A stretch of 53,769 nt of DNA from an uncultured Sphingomonas sp. (GTDB taxonomy: Bacteria; Pseudomonadota; Alphaproteobacteria; Sphingomonadales; Sphingomonadaceae): contig CAJYLQ010000036.1 of NCBI GenBank assembly GCA_913775975.1, positions 1 to 53,769 of the forward strand, written 5' to 3'. The notes under the pieces are model-generated. The model saw nothing but the letters and a program-made list of their open reading frames with translations, ran no database searches and was not told the origin of the DNA. This document shows, one piece after another, positions 19,043 to 27,908 of the stretch. A program made the position numbers and the translations under genes. Within the stretch, counting starts at the first letter, position 1. Each line of letters starts with the position of its first letter.

Positions 19043-20302
19043 TCAATCGCCGGCCGCGCCCGTGGTTCCCTGCGTGACCACGCCGTCCGCCGCCAGCGCG
19101 TCGAGCGCGGCTTCGTCCAGCCCCAGCCAGTCGCCCAGCACCTCGCGCGTCTGCTCGCCGACGAACGGCGGCGGCGTGCGGAAGGTCGCGGGCGTCGCGG
19201 ACAGCCTGGCCGGATAGGCGACGGAGGGCACATCCACCCCGCCGTCCCGCGCGAAATGGTGCACCGTGCCGCGCGCCGCGCAGAAGGGATCCTCGAACAC
19301 CTGCCGCACGCTGTTGACCGGGCCGGCGGGCACACCGTGCGCCACCAGCCTATCGACCAGCGTGTCGACGGTAGTGCCGGCGACACGGGCATCGATGATC
19401 GCCTCGATCGCGGTCCGGTTCCGCTGGCGCAGGCGGGCGGTCAGGAACCGCGGATCCTCCGCCACCTCCGGCATGTCGAGCGCCATGCAGAGCGCGCGGA
19501 ACTGCCCGTCATTGCCCACCGCGATCACTACCGTCCCGTCGCTCGTCGCGAAGGTGCGATAGGGGACGATCGTCGGATGGCCGTTGCCCAGCCGGCCGGG
19601 ATCGATGCCGCCGACCAGCCAGTTCATCGACTGGTTCGCCAGCGTCGCGATCTGCGTGTCGAGCAGGGATATGTCGATATGCTGCCCCTCGCCGGTCCGT
19701 TCGGCGTGGCGCAGCGCGGCGAGGATGCTGATCGTGGCGTACAGGCCCGTCGACAGGTCCGCCATCGCGACCCCCGCGCGCAGCGGCTCGCCATCCGGCT
19801 CGCCGGTGATGCTCATGAAGCCGCCCATGCCCTGCGCCACGAAGTCGTACCCGCCGCGATCCGCATAGGGCCCGGTCTGGCCGAAGCCGGTGATCGAGCA
19901 ATAGACGAGGCGCGGATTGATCGCGCCGAGGCTTTCGTGATCCAGGCCGTAACGCGCCAGCCCGCCGACGCGGAAATTCTCCACCAGCACATCCGCCCGC
20001 GCCGCCAGGTCGCGGATCAGCGCCGCGCCGGCGGGATCGGCGATATCGATCGCGACCGACCGCTTGTTGCGGTTGCACGACAGGTAATAGGCGCTCTGCC
20101 CCGCCTGCTCGATCCCGTCGGGCGAGGTCAGGAAGGGCGGGCCCCAGGCGCGCGTATCATCACCGCGTCCCGGTCGCTCCACCTTCAGCACGTCCGCGCC
20201 CAGATCGGCCAGGATCTGCGTCGACCACGGGCCGGCCAGCACGCGCGACAGGTCCAGCACGCGCACCCCCGCCAGCGCCGCCGCCACCGCCATGCCGCTC
20301 AT
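19043..20302 (-). CDS. CaiB/BaiF family III CoA transferase
   Basis: A 419-residue enzyme that transfers CoA between organic acids. The N-terminal VRVLDLSRVLAGPWSTQILADLGADVLKVE and RNKRSVAID are typical, as is the catalytic aspartate in VAMADLSTGLYA. The C-terminal small domain with GVPAGPVNSVRQVFEDP is complete, so the protein should be active as an interlocked dimer. Substrate cannot be told from sequence; relatives use succinate, formate/oxalate, carnitine or mesaconate esters. Its ATG overlaps the stop of the SGNH hydrolase gene by four bases. The neighbouring sugar genes give no hint of an acyl-CoA pathway, so functional linkage is doubtful despite operon structure. Confidence 0.92.
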   Translation of the reverse strand: MSGMAVAAALAGVRVLDLSRVLAGPWSTQILADLGADVLKVERPGRGDDTRAWGPPFLTSPDGIEQAGQSAYYLSCNRNKRSVAIDIADPAGAALIRDLAARADVLVENFRVGGLARYGLDHESLGAINPRLVYCSITGFGQTGPYADRGGYDFVAQGMGGFMSITGEPDGEPLRAGVAMADLSTGLYATISILAALRHAERTGEGQHIDISLLDTQIATLANQSMNWLVGGIDPGRLGNGHPTIVPYRTFATSDGTVVIAVGNDGQFRALCMALDMPEVAEDPRFLTARLRQRNRTAIEAIIDARVAGTTVDTLVDRLVAHGVPAGPVNSVRQVFEDPFCAARGTVHHFARDGGVDVPSVAYPARLSATPATFRTPPPFVGEQTREVLGDWLGLDEAALDALAADGVVTQGTTGAAGD

Positions 20303-21000
20303 ACCCCCAGCCGGCGCAGCACCGGCGCCAGCACGGTCGCCATCGCATCATAACCCGCGCCCGTCGGATGCACGCCGTCGCTCGCGAGCCCCGGCTTCAT
20401 CGCGCCATTGCCGTCGTCCAGCACCGGATCGTAATCGACCAGCGTCGCGCCCAGCGTGCGGGCATGGTTGCGAATCCAGCCGTTCATCATCCGGATCGGC
20501 CCCACCGTCGCCAGTCCCGGCCGCCACGGGAAGCCCGCCGCCGGCGGCACCGTCGCCAGCAACACCCGGATGCCGTTCGCGCGCGCCAGTTGCACCATCG
20601 CGGTCAGGTTCGCCTGCGTCTGTTCCGCCGTCATCGGCCCGGTATTGCCGGCGATATCGTTAGTCCCCGCCATCAGGTGCATGACGCGGGGGCGCAGCGC
20701 CACCACGTCCGCCATCGTCCGCAGCAGCATCTGCGGCGTCGTCTGTCCGCTGATCCCGCGATCGATCCGCCCAGGCGTGAAGAAGCCGGGCCGCTCGCGC
20801 AGCCAGCCCTCCGTGATCGAATCGCCCATGAAGACGATGCCGGGTCGCACCCCCGTCGCCAGCAGGCGCCGATTCTCCTCGGCATAGCGGGCGAGCCACG
20901 GCCAATCGCCCTGCGTCTGCGGCGCCACCGCCGCGTCGCCGCGTACCGAGGCGGCCAGCCCGGCCAGCATCGCGGAGCCGAACAGCGTGCGTCGGTTCAT
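20299..21000 (-). CDS. SGNH/GDSL-family hydrolase, exported
   Basis: A 233-residue esterase or acetylhydrolase. An N-terminal export signal starting MNRRTLFGSAMLAGLAAS has a twin-arginine-like or Sec character (RR followed by TLF). The four blocks are present: I FMGDSITEG (nucleophile Ser), II GISGQTT (Gly), III MAGTNDIAG (Asn), V SDGVHPTGAGY (Asp, His). This resembles enzymes that deacetylate glycans or remove lipid acyl groups. Start choice: ATG at 21000 with GAGGGG nine bases upstream; ATGs at 21009 and 21024 are alternatives. It is the first gene of the coupled run with the CoA transferase. Confidence 0.9.
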   Translation of the reverse strand: MNRRTLFGSAMLAGLAASVRGDAAVAPQTQGDWPWLARYAEENRRLLATGVRPGIVFMGDSITEGWLRERPGFFTPGRIDRGISGQTTPQMLLRTMADVVALRPRVMHLMAGTNDIAGNTGPMTAEQTQANLTAMVQLARANGIRVLLATVPPAAGFPWRPGLATVGPIRMMNGWIRNHARTLGATLVDYDPVLDDGNGAMKPGLASDGVHPTGAGYDAMATVLAPVLRRLGV

Positions 21001-21064
21001 TCCGGCCATCCCCTCATCTTCCATCGATTATCGATGGCGCGCGGCCGGCGCGATCGCAAGCCGC

Positions 21065-21814
21065 CTATCGCGCCAGACAGTCGCGCGCGCCGCCATCGGG
21101 CATCGCGAACCGCGCCTGGCGCCCCTTGCCGCGCAGCTCATAGCCATCGCCGGCATACCAGATGCCGGAAGCGGGCCGCTGCCCCTCCAGTCGGATCGTG
21201 CGGCCGTCCAGCATCACCGTCGCCGTGTCGGCGCGATTGTCGAATCTGACCATCAGCATCGGGCCGCCCGGCGTGCAGTCATAGGTCGCCTCGGCGGTCG
21301 CGGGTAAGGCGGCCGCGTCCGGTGCCGGGGGCAGCTTGATCGAGCGTAGCCGCCAGTCATGGACGCGCGGATCGTCGGCGGGAATTCCGTCGGCCGCCTT
21401 GTGGAGCACCGCGCTACCCTTCGCGCCGTTCAGCGTGAACGGAACGGTGATGTAGCGCTGGCCCGCGCCCGCATCCGGATCGAAGCGCGTGCCGATTGCG
21501 ATCGCCGCGCCCGCCTGCGCCTTCAACGCGGTCAGCGCGACGCGAGCGTCCGCATCGGTGCCGTCCCAATCCTCCATCGCCGCCCGGTCGCCCTTCGTCG
21601 CGCGCGTCAGGAAGCGTTGCAACACCGCTTCAGGCGTTCCGCTTGCCTCCGCGCCCGGCGTCGCCGACGCGGTGGGTTCCGGCATCGGCGCGGCGTTGGC
21701 GTCCGCCGGCGGGGCCTGCTCCTGCACCACGGCGGCGGCCATGTTACCGTCCGCCGGCTCGCGCGAGCAGGCCGTCATCGAAAGGGCCATCGCGGCCCAC
21801 GCGATCCGTCGCAT
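21065..21814 (-). CDS. Lipoprotein with C-terminal MliC-like domain
   Basis: A 249-residue predicted lipoprotein (signal MRRIAWAAMALSMTAC, lipid cysteine at residue 16). A low-complexity Ala/Pro linker covers about residues 20-58, then a middle domain of about 100 residues that I do not recognise. The last 70 residues fit the MliC fold: YDCTPGG, VMLDGRTIRLEGQ, SGIWYAGDGYELRGKG and the final DCLAR. MliC proteins inhibit C-type lysozyme from the periplasm; the two end cysteines should form the family disulfide. The middle domain with a pattern of D/W and PF-T-NG strands makes this a fusion, unlike the short free-standing MliC. It starts 5 bases after the stop of the acidic-protein gene. Confidence 0.75.
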   Translation of the reverse strand: MRRIAWAAMALSMTACSREPADGNMAAAVVQEQAPPADANAAPMPEPTASATPGAEASGTPEAVLQRFLTRATKGDRAAMEDWDGTDADARVALTALKAQAGAAIAIGTRFDPDAGAGQRYITVPFTLNGAKGSAVLHKAADGIPADDPRVHDWRLRSIKLPPAPDAAALPATAEATYDCTPGGPMLMVRFDNRADTATVMLDGRTIRLEGQRPASGIWYAGDGYELRGKGRQARFAMPDGGARDCLAR

Positions 21815-21819
21815 CGGAT

Positions 21820-22173
21820 TTACGGCCGCAGCGCCGCGTCGTCGCGATCCTCCAGATCGTCCTCGTCTACCTCGCCGGAGTCGAAGGCGTCCTGCACCTC
21901 GTCCTCGTCGACGTCGTCCTCGTCCATGTCCGCCTCGGAGTCGCTTTCGCCGACCGCCTCGCTGTCCATGTCGACCTCGTCGATCGCCTCGTCCTCGACG
22001 TCGTCGTCGCCCAGATCGGGGTCCAGGTCGGTCAGCACCAGCCCGTCGCTGGGGCCGTCGCGCGTCGCCTCAAGGATCTCGGCACGCTGGCTTTCGTCGT
22101 AGCCTTCCTCGTCATAGCCGTCGTCGCCCGTACCCATGCCATGCACCTGATGACCGCCCATGTCGCTCTCCAT
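21820..22173 (-). CDS. Highly acidic small protein, unknown function
   Basis: A 117-residue protein with 50 Asp/Glu by my count (32 D, 18 E), no lysine and four arginines, giving a net charge near -46. The first 25 residues are Gly/His/Tyr-rich (GGHQVHGMG) and the rest is a near-continuous acidic tract with short repeats of the DEDDVDEDE kind. No domain is recognisable and it is likely disordered. It has a GGAAGATC ribosome site. It lies between a Bcr-type transporter and the MliC lipoprotein on the same strand. Possible roles are metal buffering or charge mimicry of nucleic acid, both conjecture. Codon use matches its neighbours, so I regard it as a real gene. Confidence 0.65.
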   Translation of the reverse strand: MESDMGGHQVHGMGTGDDGYDEEGYDESQRAEILEATRDGPSDGLVLTDLDPDLGDDDVEDEAIDEVDMDSEAVGESDSEADMDEDDVDEDEVQDAFDSGEVDEDDLEDRDDAALRP

Positions 22174-22215
22174 GATCTTCCATGGTCGAACGGCAGGGCG
22201 CGGGCGCGGGTTCCA

Positions 22216-23445
22216 TCAGCCGCCGAACAGCCGACCGCGTTCGGTGACCGCGACGACGCCCAGCGAGATGATCCCGGTGACGAGGAACCCCGCCACCATC
22301 GGCACCGTCGTTCCGTCGAACGCCAGGCCGATGACGGCGCCGATCGCGACGCCCGCCGTGATGCTGACAAAGCCCTGCACGCTCGACGCAGTGCCCGCGA
22401 TCCCGCCCATATTCTCCATCGCCATCGCGGAGAAATTGGAATTGGCGAGGCCGAACATCGCCATGGTCAGCGCCTGCAGCACGGCAAAGACGATCAGCGA
22501 ATCCCACCCCGCCTCCGCCAGCAGCAGGTGCAGCCCCGCGATCGCGATCAGCGCGACGAGTGCGCCATGCGCGATCCGCCGCGTGCCCAGCCGCAGCACG
22601 ATCCGCGCGTTCAGCAGGTTCGCCGCCGCCATCGTCGCCGCCGTGCCCGCGAACACCGCCGCCAGCAGGTGGGGCTGGCGAAAGATGTCGAACATGATCT
22701 GCTGGATCGAATTGAGATACCCGTACAAACTGCCCAGCAGCATCGTGGAGGCCAGCATATAGCCCAGCGACAGCCGGTCGGTCAGCGCGGTCCGCCAGCC
22801 CATCGCGATGCGGCGCGGATGGATCGGCAGCGCCGCCTCCGGCCGCAGCGTTTCGGGCAGCCGCAGGAAGATCCACGCCAGCAACGCCAGCGCGGTGCCC
22901 GCGATCACCCAGAAGATCGTCCGCCAGTTGCCGAAAACCAGCACAAGCTGCCCGACGCTCGGGGCAAGAATCGGCACGACCATGAACACCATGAACGCGA
23001 TCGACATCACCCGCGCCATCGCCCGCCCGCGATAGCAGTCGCGCACCAGCGCGATCGTGCCGATCCGCGTCGCCGCCACCACCGCGCCGCCCACGACGCG
23101 CGCGGCCAGCAGCAGCGTGAAGCTGGCCGACACCGCCGCCAGCACGTTCGCCACGACATAGGCGCCGATTGCCCACAGCAGCACGCGCCGCCGCCCGAAG
23201 CGATCGACCAGCGGCCCGTGGATCAGATGCGCCGCGCCATAGCCGCCCAGAAAGGCGGACACGACGAACTGGCGGCGATTTTCCTCCGCCACGCGCAGCG
23301 CCTCGCCGATCGCCGGCAGCGCGGGCAGCATCGCGTCCGTCCCCAGCGCGCCCAGCGCCATCAGCGCGGCGACGAGGCAGACGAACTCGGCAAAGCCGAT
23401 CGGCGCGCCCGGAAGCTCCGGCGCAGTGTGGTCCTCGGCGGTCAT
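22216..23445 (-). CDS. Bcr/CflA-type MFS multidrug transporter
   Basis: Twelve-helix DHA1 drug:proton antiporter of 409 residues. The first helix GALGTDAMLPALPAIGEALRV, the motif-A loop HGPLVDRFGRRRVLL, the RVVGGAVVAATRIGTIALVRDCY segment and the antiporter motif in helix 5 (PILAPSVGQ) identify the Bcr subfamily, which exports bicyclomycin, sulfonamides or dipeptides. The protein appears intact. It diverges from the 2OG oxygenase gene over roughly 95 bases. No dedicated regulator is adjacent, and the downstream acidic-protein gene starts 42 bases beyond its stop, so cotranscription is possible. Confidence 0.92.
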   Translation of the reverse strand: MTAEDHTAPELPGAPIGFAEFVCLVAALMALGALGTDAMLPALPAIGEALRVAEENRRQFVVSAFLGGYGAAHLIHGPLVDRFGRRRVLLWAIGAYVVANVLAAVSASFTLLLAARVVGGAVVAATRIGTIALVRDCYRGRAMARVMSIAFMVFMVVPILAPSVGQLVLVFGNWRTIFWVIAGTALALLAWIFLRLPETLRPEAALPIHPRRIAMGWRTALTDRLSLGYMLASTMLLGSLYGYLNSIQQIMFDIFRQPHLLAAVFAGTAATMAAANLLNARIVLRLGTRRIAHGALVALIAIAGLHLLLAEAGWDSLIVFAVLQALTMAMFGLANSNFSAMAMENMGGIAGTASSVQGFVSITAGVAIGAVIGLAFDGTTVPMVAGFLVTGIISLGVVAVTERGRLFGG

Positions 23446-23540
23446 GATCGCCAGCCTGTAGCGGCAGAGACGGCGCGCCGTAACCCTATCATCGCCGCAC
23501 GCGGGGCGTTACCATGACGTATTCACAAGGATTCAAGGTC

Positions 23541-24509
23541 ATGCTCGATACCCCCGCAATTGCCGACGTCGCGGCCGTCCCCACGCTCAGCCTGTCCGAC
23601 GAGGCCCGCGATCCGGCGGCGTTCGCCCGCGCGCTCGGCGGTTCGTTCGAACGGTTCGGCTTCGCGATCGTTGCCGATCATGGCGTCCCGCAGGCCCTGA
23701 TCGACCGCGCCTGGGCCGAAACGGAGGCGCTGTTCGCGCTGCCCGAGGCGGAGAAGCGCGGCTATCACCTGCCCGGCGGCGGCGGCGCGCGCGGCTACAC
23801 CCCCTTCAAGACGGAGATCGCGAAGGGCGCGAGCGCGGTCGATCTGAAGGAATTCTGGCATGTCGGCCGCGAGCTGCCGGAGGGCCATCGCTTCGCCGCG
23901 CAGATGGCCGCCAATGTCTGGCCGACCCGGCCTGAGGGTTTCCGCGACACCTTCGTCGAGCTGTTCGCCGCCTTCGACCGGGCGGGCGACCGGCTGTTGT
24001 CCGCGATCGCGCGGCATCTGGGGCTGGCGCCGGACTGGTTCGACCCGGCGGTGAAGGACGGCAACAGCGTGCTGCGCCTGCTCCATTACCCCCCCATCCC
24101 CGCCGATGCCGAGGGCGTGCGCGCCGGCGCGCATGAGGACATCAACCTCATCACCCTGCTGCTCGGCGCCGAGGAGGCCGGGCTGGAACTGCTCGACCGG
24201 GCCAGCGGCAAATGGCTGGCGATCAAGCCGCCGGAGGGTGCGATGGTCGTCAATGTTGGCGACATGCTGCAGCGGCTGACGAACCATGTCCTGCCGTCGA
24301 CCACGCACCGCGTCGTCAACCCGGCGCCCGAGCGGCGCGGCCATTCGCGCTATTCCATGCCCTTCTTCCTCCACCCCGCCCCCGATTTCCTGATCGAGAC
24401 GCTGCCGCAGACGATCAGCGAGGCGCGGCCGAACCGCTATCCGACGCCGATCACCGCGCATGATTATCTGCATGAGCGGCTGGTAGAGATCGGGCTCATC
24501 AAGAAGTAG
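23541..24509 (+). CDS. Isopenicillin-N-synthase-like 2OG-Fe(II) dioxygenase
   Basis: A 322-residue non-heme iron oxygenase. The N-terminal DIOX_N domain (FGFAIVADHGVPQALIDRAW) is followed by the catalytic double-stranded beta helix. The iron ligands are visible as HED in RAGAHEDINLITLL and the distal His in PSTTHRVVNP; RYSMPFF supplies the Arg that binds 2-oxoglutarate. I start at the ATG at 23541, preceded by AAGGATT, though an in-frame ATG at 23514 would add nine residues. The family in bacteria oxidises diverse small molecules, so no substrate is proposed. The 3' end overlaps the convergent nucleotidyltransferase-like gene by 11 bases. Confidence 0.9.
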   Translation: MLDTPAIADVAAVPTLSLSDEARDPAAFARALGGSFERFGFAIVADHGVPQALIDRAWAETEALFALPEAEKRGYHLPGGGGARGYTPFKTEIAKGASAVDLKEFWHVGRELPEGHRFAAQMAANVWPTRPEGFRDTFVELFAAFDRAGDRLLSAIARHLGLAPDWFDPAVKDGNSVLRLLHYPPIPADAEGVRAGAHEDINLITLLLGAEEAGLELLDRASGKWLAIKPPEGAMVVNVGDMLQRLTNHVLPSTTHRVVNPAPERRGHSRYSMPFFLHPAPDFLIETLPQTISEARPNRYPTPITAHDYLHERLVEIGLIKK

Positions 24510-24963
24510 GCGCATCCAGACGGGTGGCCCGGACCAGATCCTTGGGCCGCCCGAAGGTGCGGAACAGGGCCGCGAGTTCCTGTCTTTCGGGTATATAAAC
24601 CCGTGCGCCGTGGGCCGTGACGACGACACGGGTCGCGGGAGAAACGGATCGCCACACGCCGTCGACGCGGCATGCGAAGTCGGCCATGAACTCGACCGGC
24701 AGCGGCGGCCGGGTCCAGCGGGCGAATACCGCTGACCGAAACAGAGCGCTTTCGCCCCCCGGCTCCGGGATCAGCCCGAGGCGGGGCAGCAGGACACGGG
24801 CATCGGCGACGTCCAGCAGGACATCGACGTCGCCCACCTCGCCCTCAACCCCGTGCAGCGCGGCGGCGGCGCCGGCGATGATCCACCATGGCCCCGCCGC
24901 GCCCTTCATCGCCGCGGCCACCATCTCCAGCGTCGCGCGGAGATCGGTGGCAAGGCGCGGCAC
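24499..24963 (-). CDS. Nucleotidyltransferase-like protein
   Basis: A 154-residue protein that I place, with caution, in the nucleotidyltransferase superfamily. The pattern GAAAALHGV followed by GDVDVLLDV (Asp45, Asp47) looks like the Gly-rich helix start and the metal-binding DxD pair; Glu91/Asp95 in VEFMADF could be the third carboxylate. The size and layout recall small AbiEii/MNT-type or LinB-like proteins. The start is a GTG one base after the stop of the M20 amidohydrolase gene, so its translation probably depends on that gene. No partner HEPN gene is nearby, which argues against a classical toxin-antitoxin pair. Confidence 0.6.
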   Translation of the reverse strand: MPRLATDLRATLEMVAAAMKGAAGPWWIIAGAAAALHGVEGEVGDVDVLLDVADARVLLPRLGLIPEPGGESALFRSAVFARWTRPPLPVEFMADFACRVDGVWRSVSPATRVVVTAHGARVYIPERQELAALFRTFGRPKDLVRATRLDAPTS

Positions 24964-24964
24964 C

Positions 24965-26191
24965 TCAGTCGAAGCCCTGCTCCAGATAGGCGGTCGCCAA
25001 CGCGCAGTGCAGCGCGATGCCCTTCGCCATGATCCGCTCGTCGATCGTCATGTGCGTGTTGTGGAGCGGCGGGTTGGTCGCGGGGTCGGTGCCTTCGGGC
25101 GCGGCGCCGATGAACGCCATCGCGCCGGGAATCTCCTTGAGCACGAAGGCGAAGTCCTCGCCCCCCATCATCGGCGCGCGCATCGGCTGCCACGCCGCCG
25201 GGCCGTCCATCGCCACCGTCGCGCGGCGGAACATCTCGACCGCGCGGGGGTCGTTCTGCGTGACCGGATAGCCCTTGTCGATCCATGCCTCGGCGCTGGC
25301 GCCATGCGCCTCGGCGATGCCGTTGACAATCCGGTGGAAGGCGGCGTGCATCGCGGCACGCGTATCCTCCGACAGGGTGCGCAGCGTGCCGAGCAGCTCG
25401 ACCGCGTCGGGGATGATGTTGTGCGCGCCCGTGCCCGCCTTGATAGAGGTGATCGACAGCACCGCCGGATCATGCACCGCGATCCGCCGCGCGATGAAGG
25501 TCTGGAGCGCCAGCACGATCTCGCACGCGATCGGCGTGGGGTCGATATTCTCGTGCGGCATCGCGGCATGGCCGCCGCGCCCGATGATGCGCGCATGGAC
25601 GGTTTCCGCCGAGGCGAGCAACGGGCCGTTGCGCGTCACCACTGCCCCCATCGGCATGTTGGGCGAAATGTGCAGCGCGAACGCCGCATCGGGCGCCGGA
25701 TCGGCGAGCAGCCCATCGTCCAGCATGTGGCGGGCGCCGTGATAGCCCTCCTCGCCCGGCTGGAACATGAAGACGACCGTGCCCGGCAGGCTGTCCGCCT
25801 TCGCGCACAACGCCTTGGCCGCGCCGACCAGCATCGCCGTGTGCGAATCATGGCCGCAGGCGTGCATCCGGCCGGCGATCGTGCTGGCGAAGGGCAGCCC
25901 CGTCTCCTCCTGCAGCGGCAGCGCGTCCATGTCGCCGCGCAGCAGCACGGTGCGGCCATTGCCACCGGACGATCCGCGCAGGATCGCGATCAGCCCGGTC
26001 GTGGAGGGCCCTTCGCGAAATTCCAGCGGCAGGCCCGCCAGCGCCGCCTTGATCTTCGCGGTGGTCATCGGACAGTGGAGCCCGATTTCCGGCTCCGCAT
26101 GGATCGCCCGGCGCAGCGCCACCGTCTCTTCCATCAGCGCATCGGCGCCGTCGGTCCAGTCGGCGAGCATGTCTAGGGTATCGAGGGACAT
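24965..26191 (-). CDS. M20-family amidohydrolase (peptidase M20D type)
   Basis: A 408-residue zinc hydrolase of the HipO/IAA-amino acid hydrolase group. Recognisable elements are ALRRAIHAEPEIG, LLRGDMDALPLQEET, the metal site MHACGHDSHTAML, QPGEEGYHGARHML and the dimerisation-domain IIGRGGHAAMPH, ending with MMGGEDFAFVLKEIPGA. The real start is the ATG at 26191 with AAGGAAG upstream, 11 bases after the HerA-like stop; an open frame continues further upstream inside that gene but is not used. Substrates in the family include N-acyl amino acids, hippurate and diaminopimelate derivatives. No signal peptide is seen. Confidence 0.93.
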   Translation of the reverse strand: MSLDTLDMLADWTDGADALMEETVALRRAIHAEPEIGLHCPMTTAKIKAALAGLPLEFREGPSTTGLIAILRGSSGGNGRTVLLRGDMDALPLQEETGLPFASTIAGRMHACGHDSHTAMLVGAAKALCAKADSLPGTVVFMFQPGEEGYHGARHMLDDGLLADPAPDAAFALHISPNMPMGAVVTRNGPLLASAETVHARIIGRGGHAAMPHENIDPTPIACEIVLALQTFIARRIAVHDPAVLSITSIKAGTGAHNIIPDAVELLGTLRTLSEDTRAAMHAAFHRIVNGIAEAHGASAEAWIDKGYPVTQNDPRAVEMFRRATVAMDGPAAWQPMRAPMMGGEDFAFVLKEIPGAMAFIGAAPEGTDPATNPPLHNTHMTIDERIMAKGIALHCALATAYLEQGFD

Positions 26192-26202
26192 CGTTTCTTC
26201 CT

Positions 26203-27879
26203 TCAACCGCGAAACAGATTGCCGAGCACGCCGCGCGCGATCTGCCCGATCAGCCCGCCGGACCCGGATGATCCCCGGGACGATCCGCGCCGCGAAGACG
26301 TGCCGAACACCTGCTTGCCGATCTCGTTGGCGACCTGCCGCCCGATCGAGGAGCTGGCCGAACGCGCGGCGGAGGTCGCCAGCTTCGTCCATGGATTGTT
26401 GGCCGCTTCCCGCTCGGCCTCACGCTGTGCGGCCGCGTCCAGCCGCGCCTGCCGGTCGGCGTCGCGCTGCTGCGCGATCCGGGCGCGCTCGGCCTCCTTG
26501 GCGGCGCGGGCATCCTCCTTCGCGCACAGCGCGGCGTCCTTTTCCGCCTGGTCGGCCGCCTGCGCGGCGGCGGCGGCGGCGGCGGCCTCGTTCGTCTTGG
26601 CGTTCAGGATCTCCTCGGCCGATTCGCGGTCGATGGCGTGATCGTACTTGTCGCCGACCGCATCGGTCTGGATCATCACCTGCCGCTCCTGCGGGGTGAT
26701 CGGGCCGACGCGGCTGCGCGGCGGCTTGATGAGCGTCCGCTCGACCGGCGAGGGCGCGCCATCCGGCTGGAGCAGCGAGACCAGCGCCTCGCCCACCTTC
26801 AGCTCGGTGATCGCGGTGGCGACATCGACGCCGGGATTGGCGCGAAACGTCTCCGCCGCCGCGCGCACGGCCGCCTGGTCGCGCGGGGTGAAGGCGCGCA
26901 GCGCGTGCTGCACGCGATTGCCCAGCTGGCCGGCCACCTTGTCGGGAATATCCAGCGGGTTCTGCGTGATGAAATAGACGCCGACGCCCTTCGACCGGAT
27001 CAGCCGCACGACCTGTTCGATCTTGTCCAGCAGCGCATCGGGCGCCTCGTCGAACAGCAGGTGCGCCTCGTCGAAGAAGAAGGCCATCACCGGCTTGTCG
27101 GGATCCCCCACCTCGGGCAGCTGCTCGAACAGCTCGCTCAGCAGCCACAGGAGGAAGGTGGCGTACAGCTTGGGGCTGGCCATCAGCTTGTCGGCGGCCA
27201 GGATATTGACGACGCCGCGCCCGCCATCGTCCAGCCGGATCATGTCGGCGAGTTCCAGGGCCGGTTCGCCGAAGAAATGTTCGCCGCCCTGGCTGCGTAG
27301 TTGCAGCAGTGCGCGCTGGATCGCGCCGACCGACTGTTTGGAGACGTTGCCGTAGGTGGTGGTCAGCTCGTCCGCCCGCTCCGCGCAATGCGCCAGCAAC
27401 GCCTGCAGGTCGTCCAGATCGAGGAGCAGCAGCCCATCCTTGTCGGCGAGGTGGAAGGCGATGGTCAGCACCCCCTCCTGCACCGTGTTCAGCGCCATCA
27501 GCCGGGCAAGCAGCAGCGGCCCCATCTCGCTCACCGTCGCGCGGACGGGGTGGCCCTGTTCGCCGAACAGATCCCAGAACTGCACCGGATTGTCGCGATA
27601 GGCCCAGTCCGTATCGCCCACCTCCGCCGCGCGGGCGGCGAAGGCCGCGTGCATCTTGCCCGCCGGGGACCCCGCCATGGCGAGGCCGGACAGGTCGCCC
27701 TTCACATCGGAGACGAAGCACGGGACGCCGGCGGCGGAAAAGCCCTCGACGATGCCCTGCAACGTCACGGTCTTGCCCGTGCCAGTGGCGCCCGCGATCA
27801 GGCCGTGGCGGTTGGCACGGCGCAGCTCGATGGCCTGCGGCTTGCCGCCGCCAAGGCCGATGAAGATGGTGTCGGTCAT
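26203..27879 (-). CDS. HerA-like (DUF853/YjgR) ATPase
   Basis: P-loop ATPase of 558 residues. Walker A is GATGTGKT (residues 30-37), Walker B is [12 protein letters not shown] near residue 270, and a [10 protein letters not shown] sensor follows. This matches the YjgR/DUF853 group of HerA-related proteins, whose cellular role is not established. The C-terminal third is an Ala/Glu/Arg-rich coiled coil (residues about 430-500), then a Ser/Gly-rich tail. An eight-alanine run is encoded by seven perfect CGG triplets (26565-26585 on the plus strand), a possible site of length variation. It is the first of a three-gene minus-strand set with the M20 hydrolase and the nucleotidyltransferase-like gene. 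Confidence 0.9.
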   Translation of the reverse strand: MTDTIFIGLGGGKPQAIELRRANRHGLIAGATGTGKTVTLQGIVEGFSAAGVPCFVSDVKGDLSGLAMAGSPAGKMHAAFAARAAEVGDTDWAYRDNPVQFWDLFGEQGHPVRATVSEMGPLLLARLMALNTVQEGVLTIAFHLADKDGLLLLDLDDLQALLAHCAERADELTTTYGNVSKQSVGAIQRALLQLRSQGGEHFFGEPALELADMIRLDDGGRGVVNILAADKLMASPKLYATFLLWLLSELFEQLPEVGDPDKPVMAFFFDEAHLLFDEAPDALLDKIEQVVRLIRSKGVGVYFITQNPLDIPDKVAGQLGNRVQHALRAFTPRDQAAVRAAAETFRANPGVDVATAITELKVGEALVSLLQPDGAPSPVERTLIKPPRSRVGPITPQERQVMIQTDAVGDKYDHAIDRESAEEILNAKTNEAAAAAAAAQAADQAEKDAALCAKEDARAAKEAERARIAQQRDADRQARLDAAAQREAEREAANNPWTKLATSAARSASSSIGRQVANEIGKQVFGTSSRRGSSRGSSGSGGLIGQIARGVLGNLFRG

Positions 27880-27908
27880 CGCCCGACAGTCTAGGCCCGA
27901 CGCGTCCT

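Noticed and set aside
21496..23517. A 673-codon plus-strand frame opposite the MliC, acidic and MFS genes
   Set aside because: It crosses three supported minus-strand genes and has repetitive R/H/D composition; acidic-gene repeats produce a valine/leucine-rich shadow.
24499..24963. Toxin-antitoxin module
   Set aside because: The nucleotidyltransferase-like protein has no HEPN or AbiEi partner beside it; its neighbour is an ordinary M20 hydrolase.
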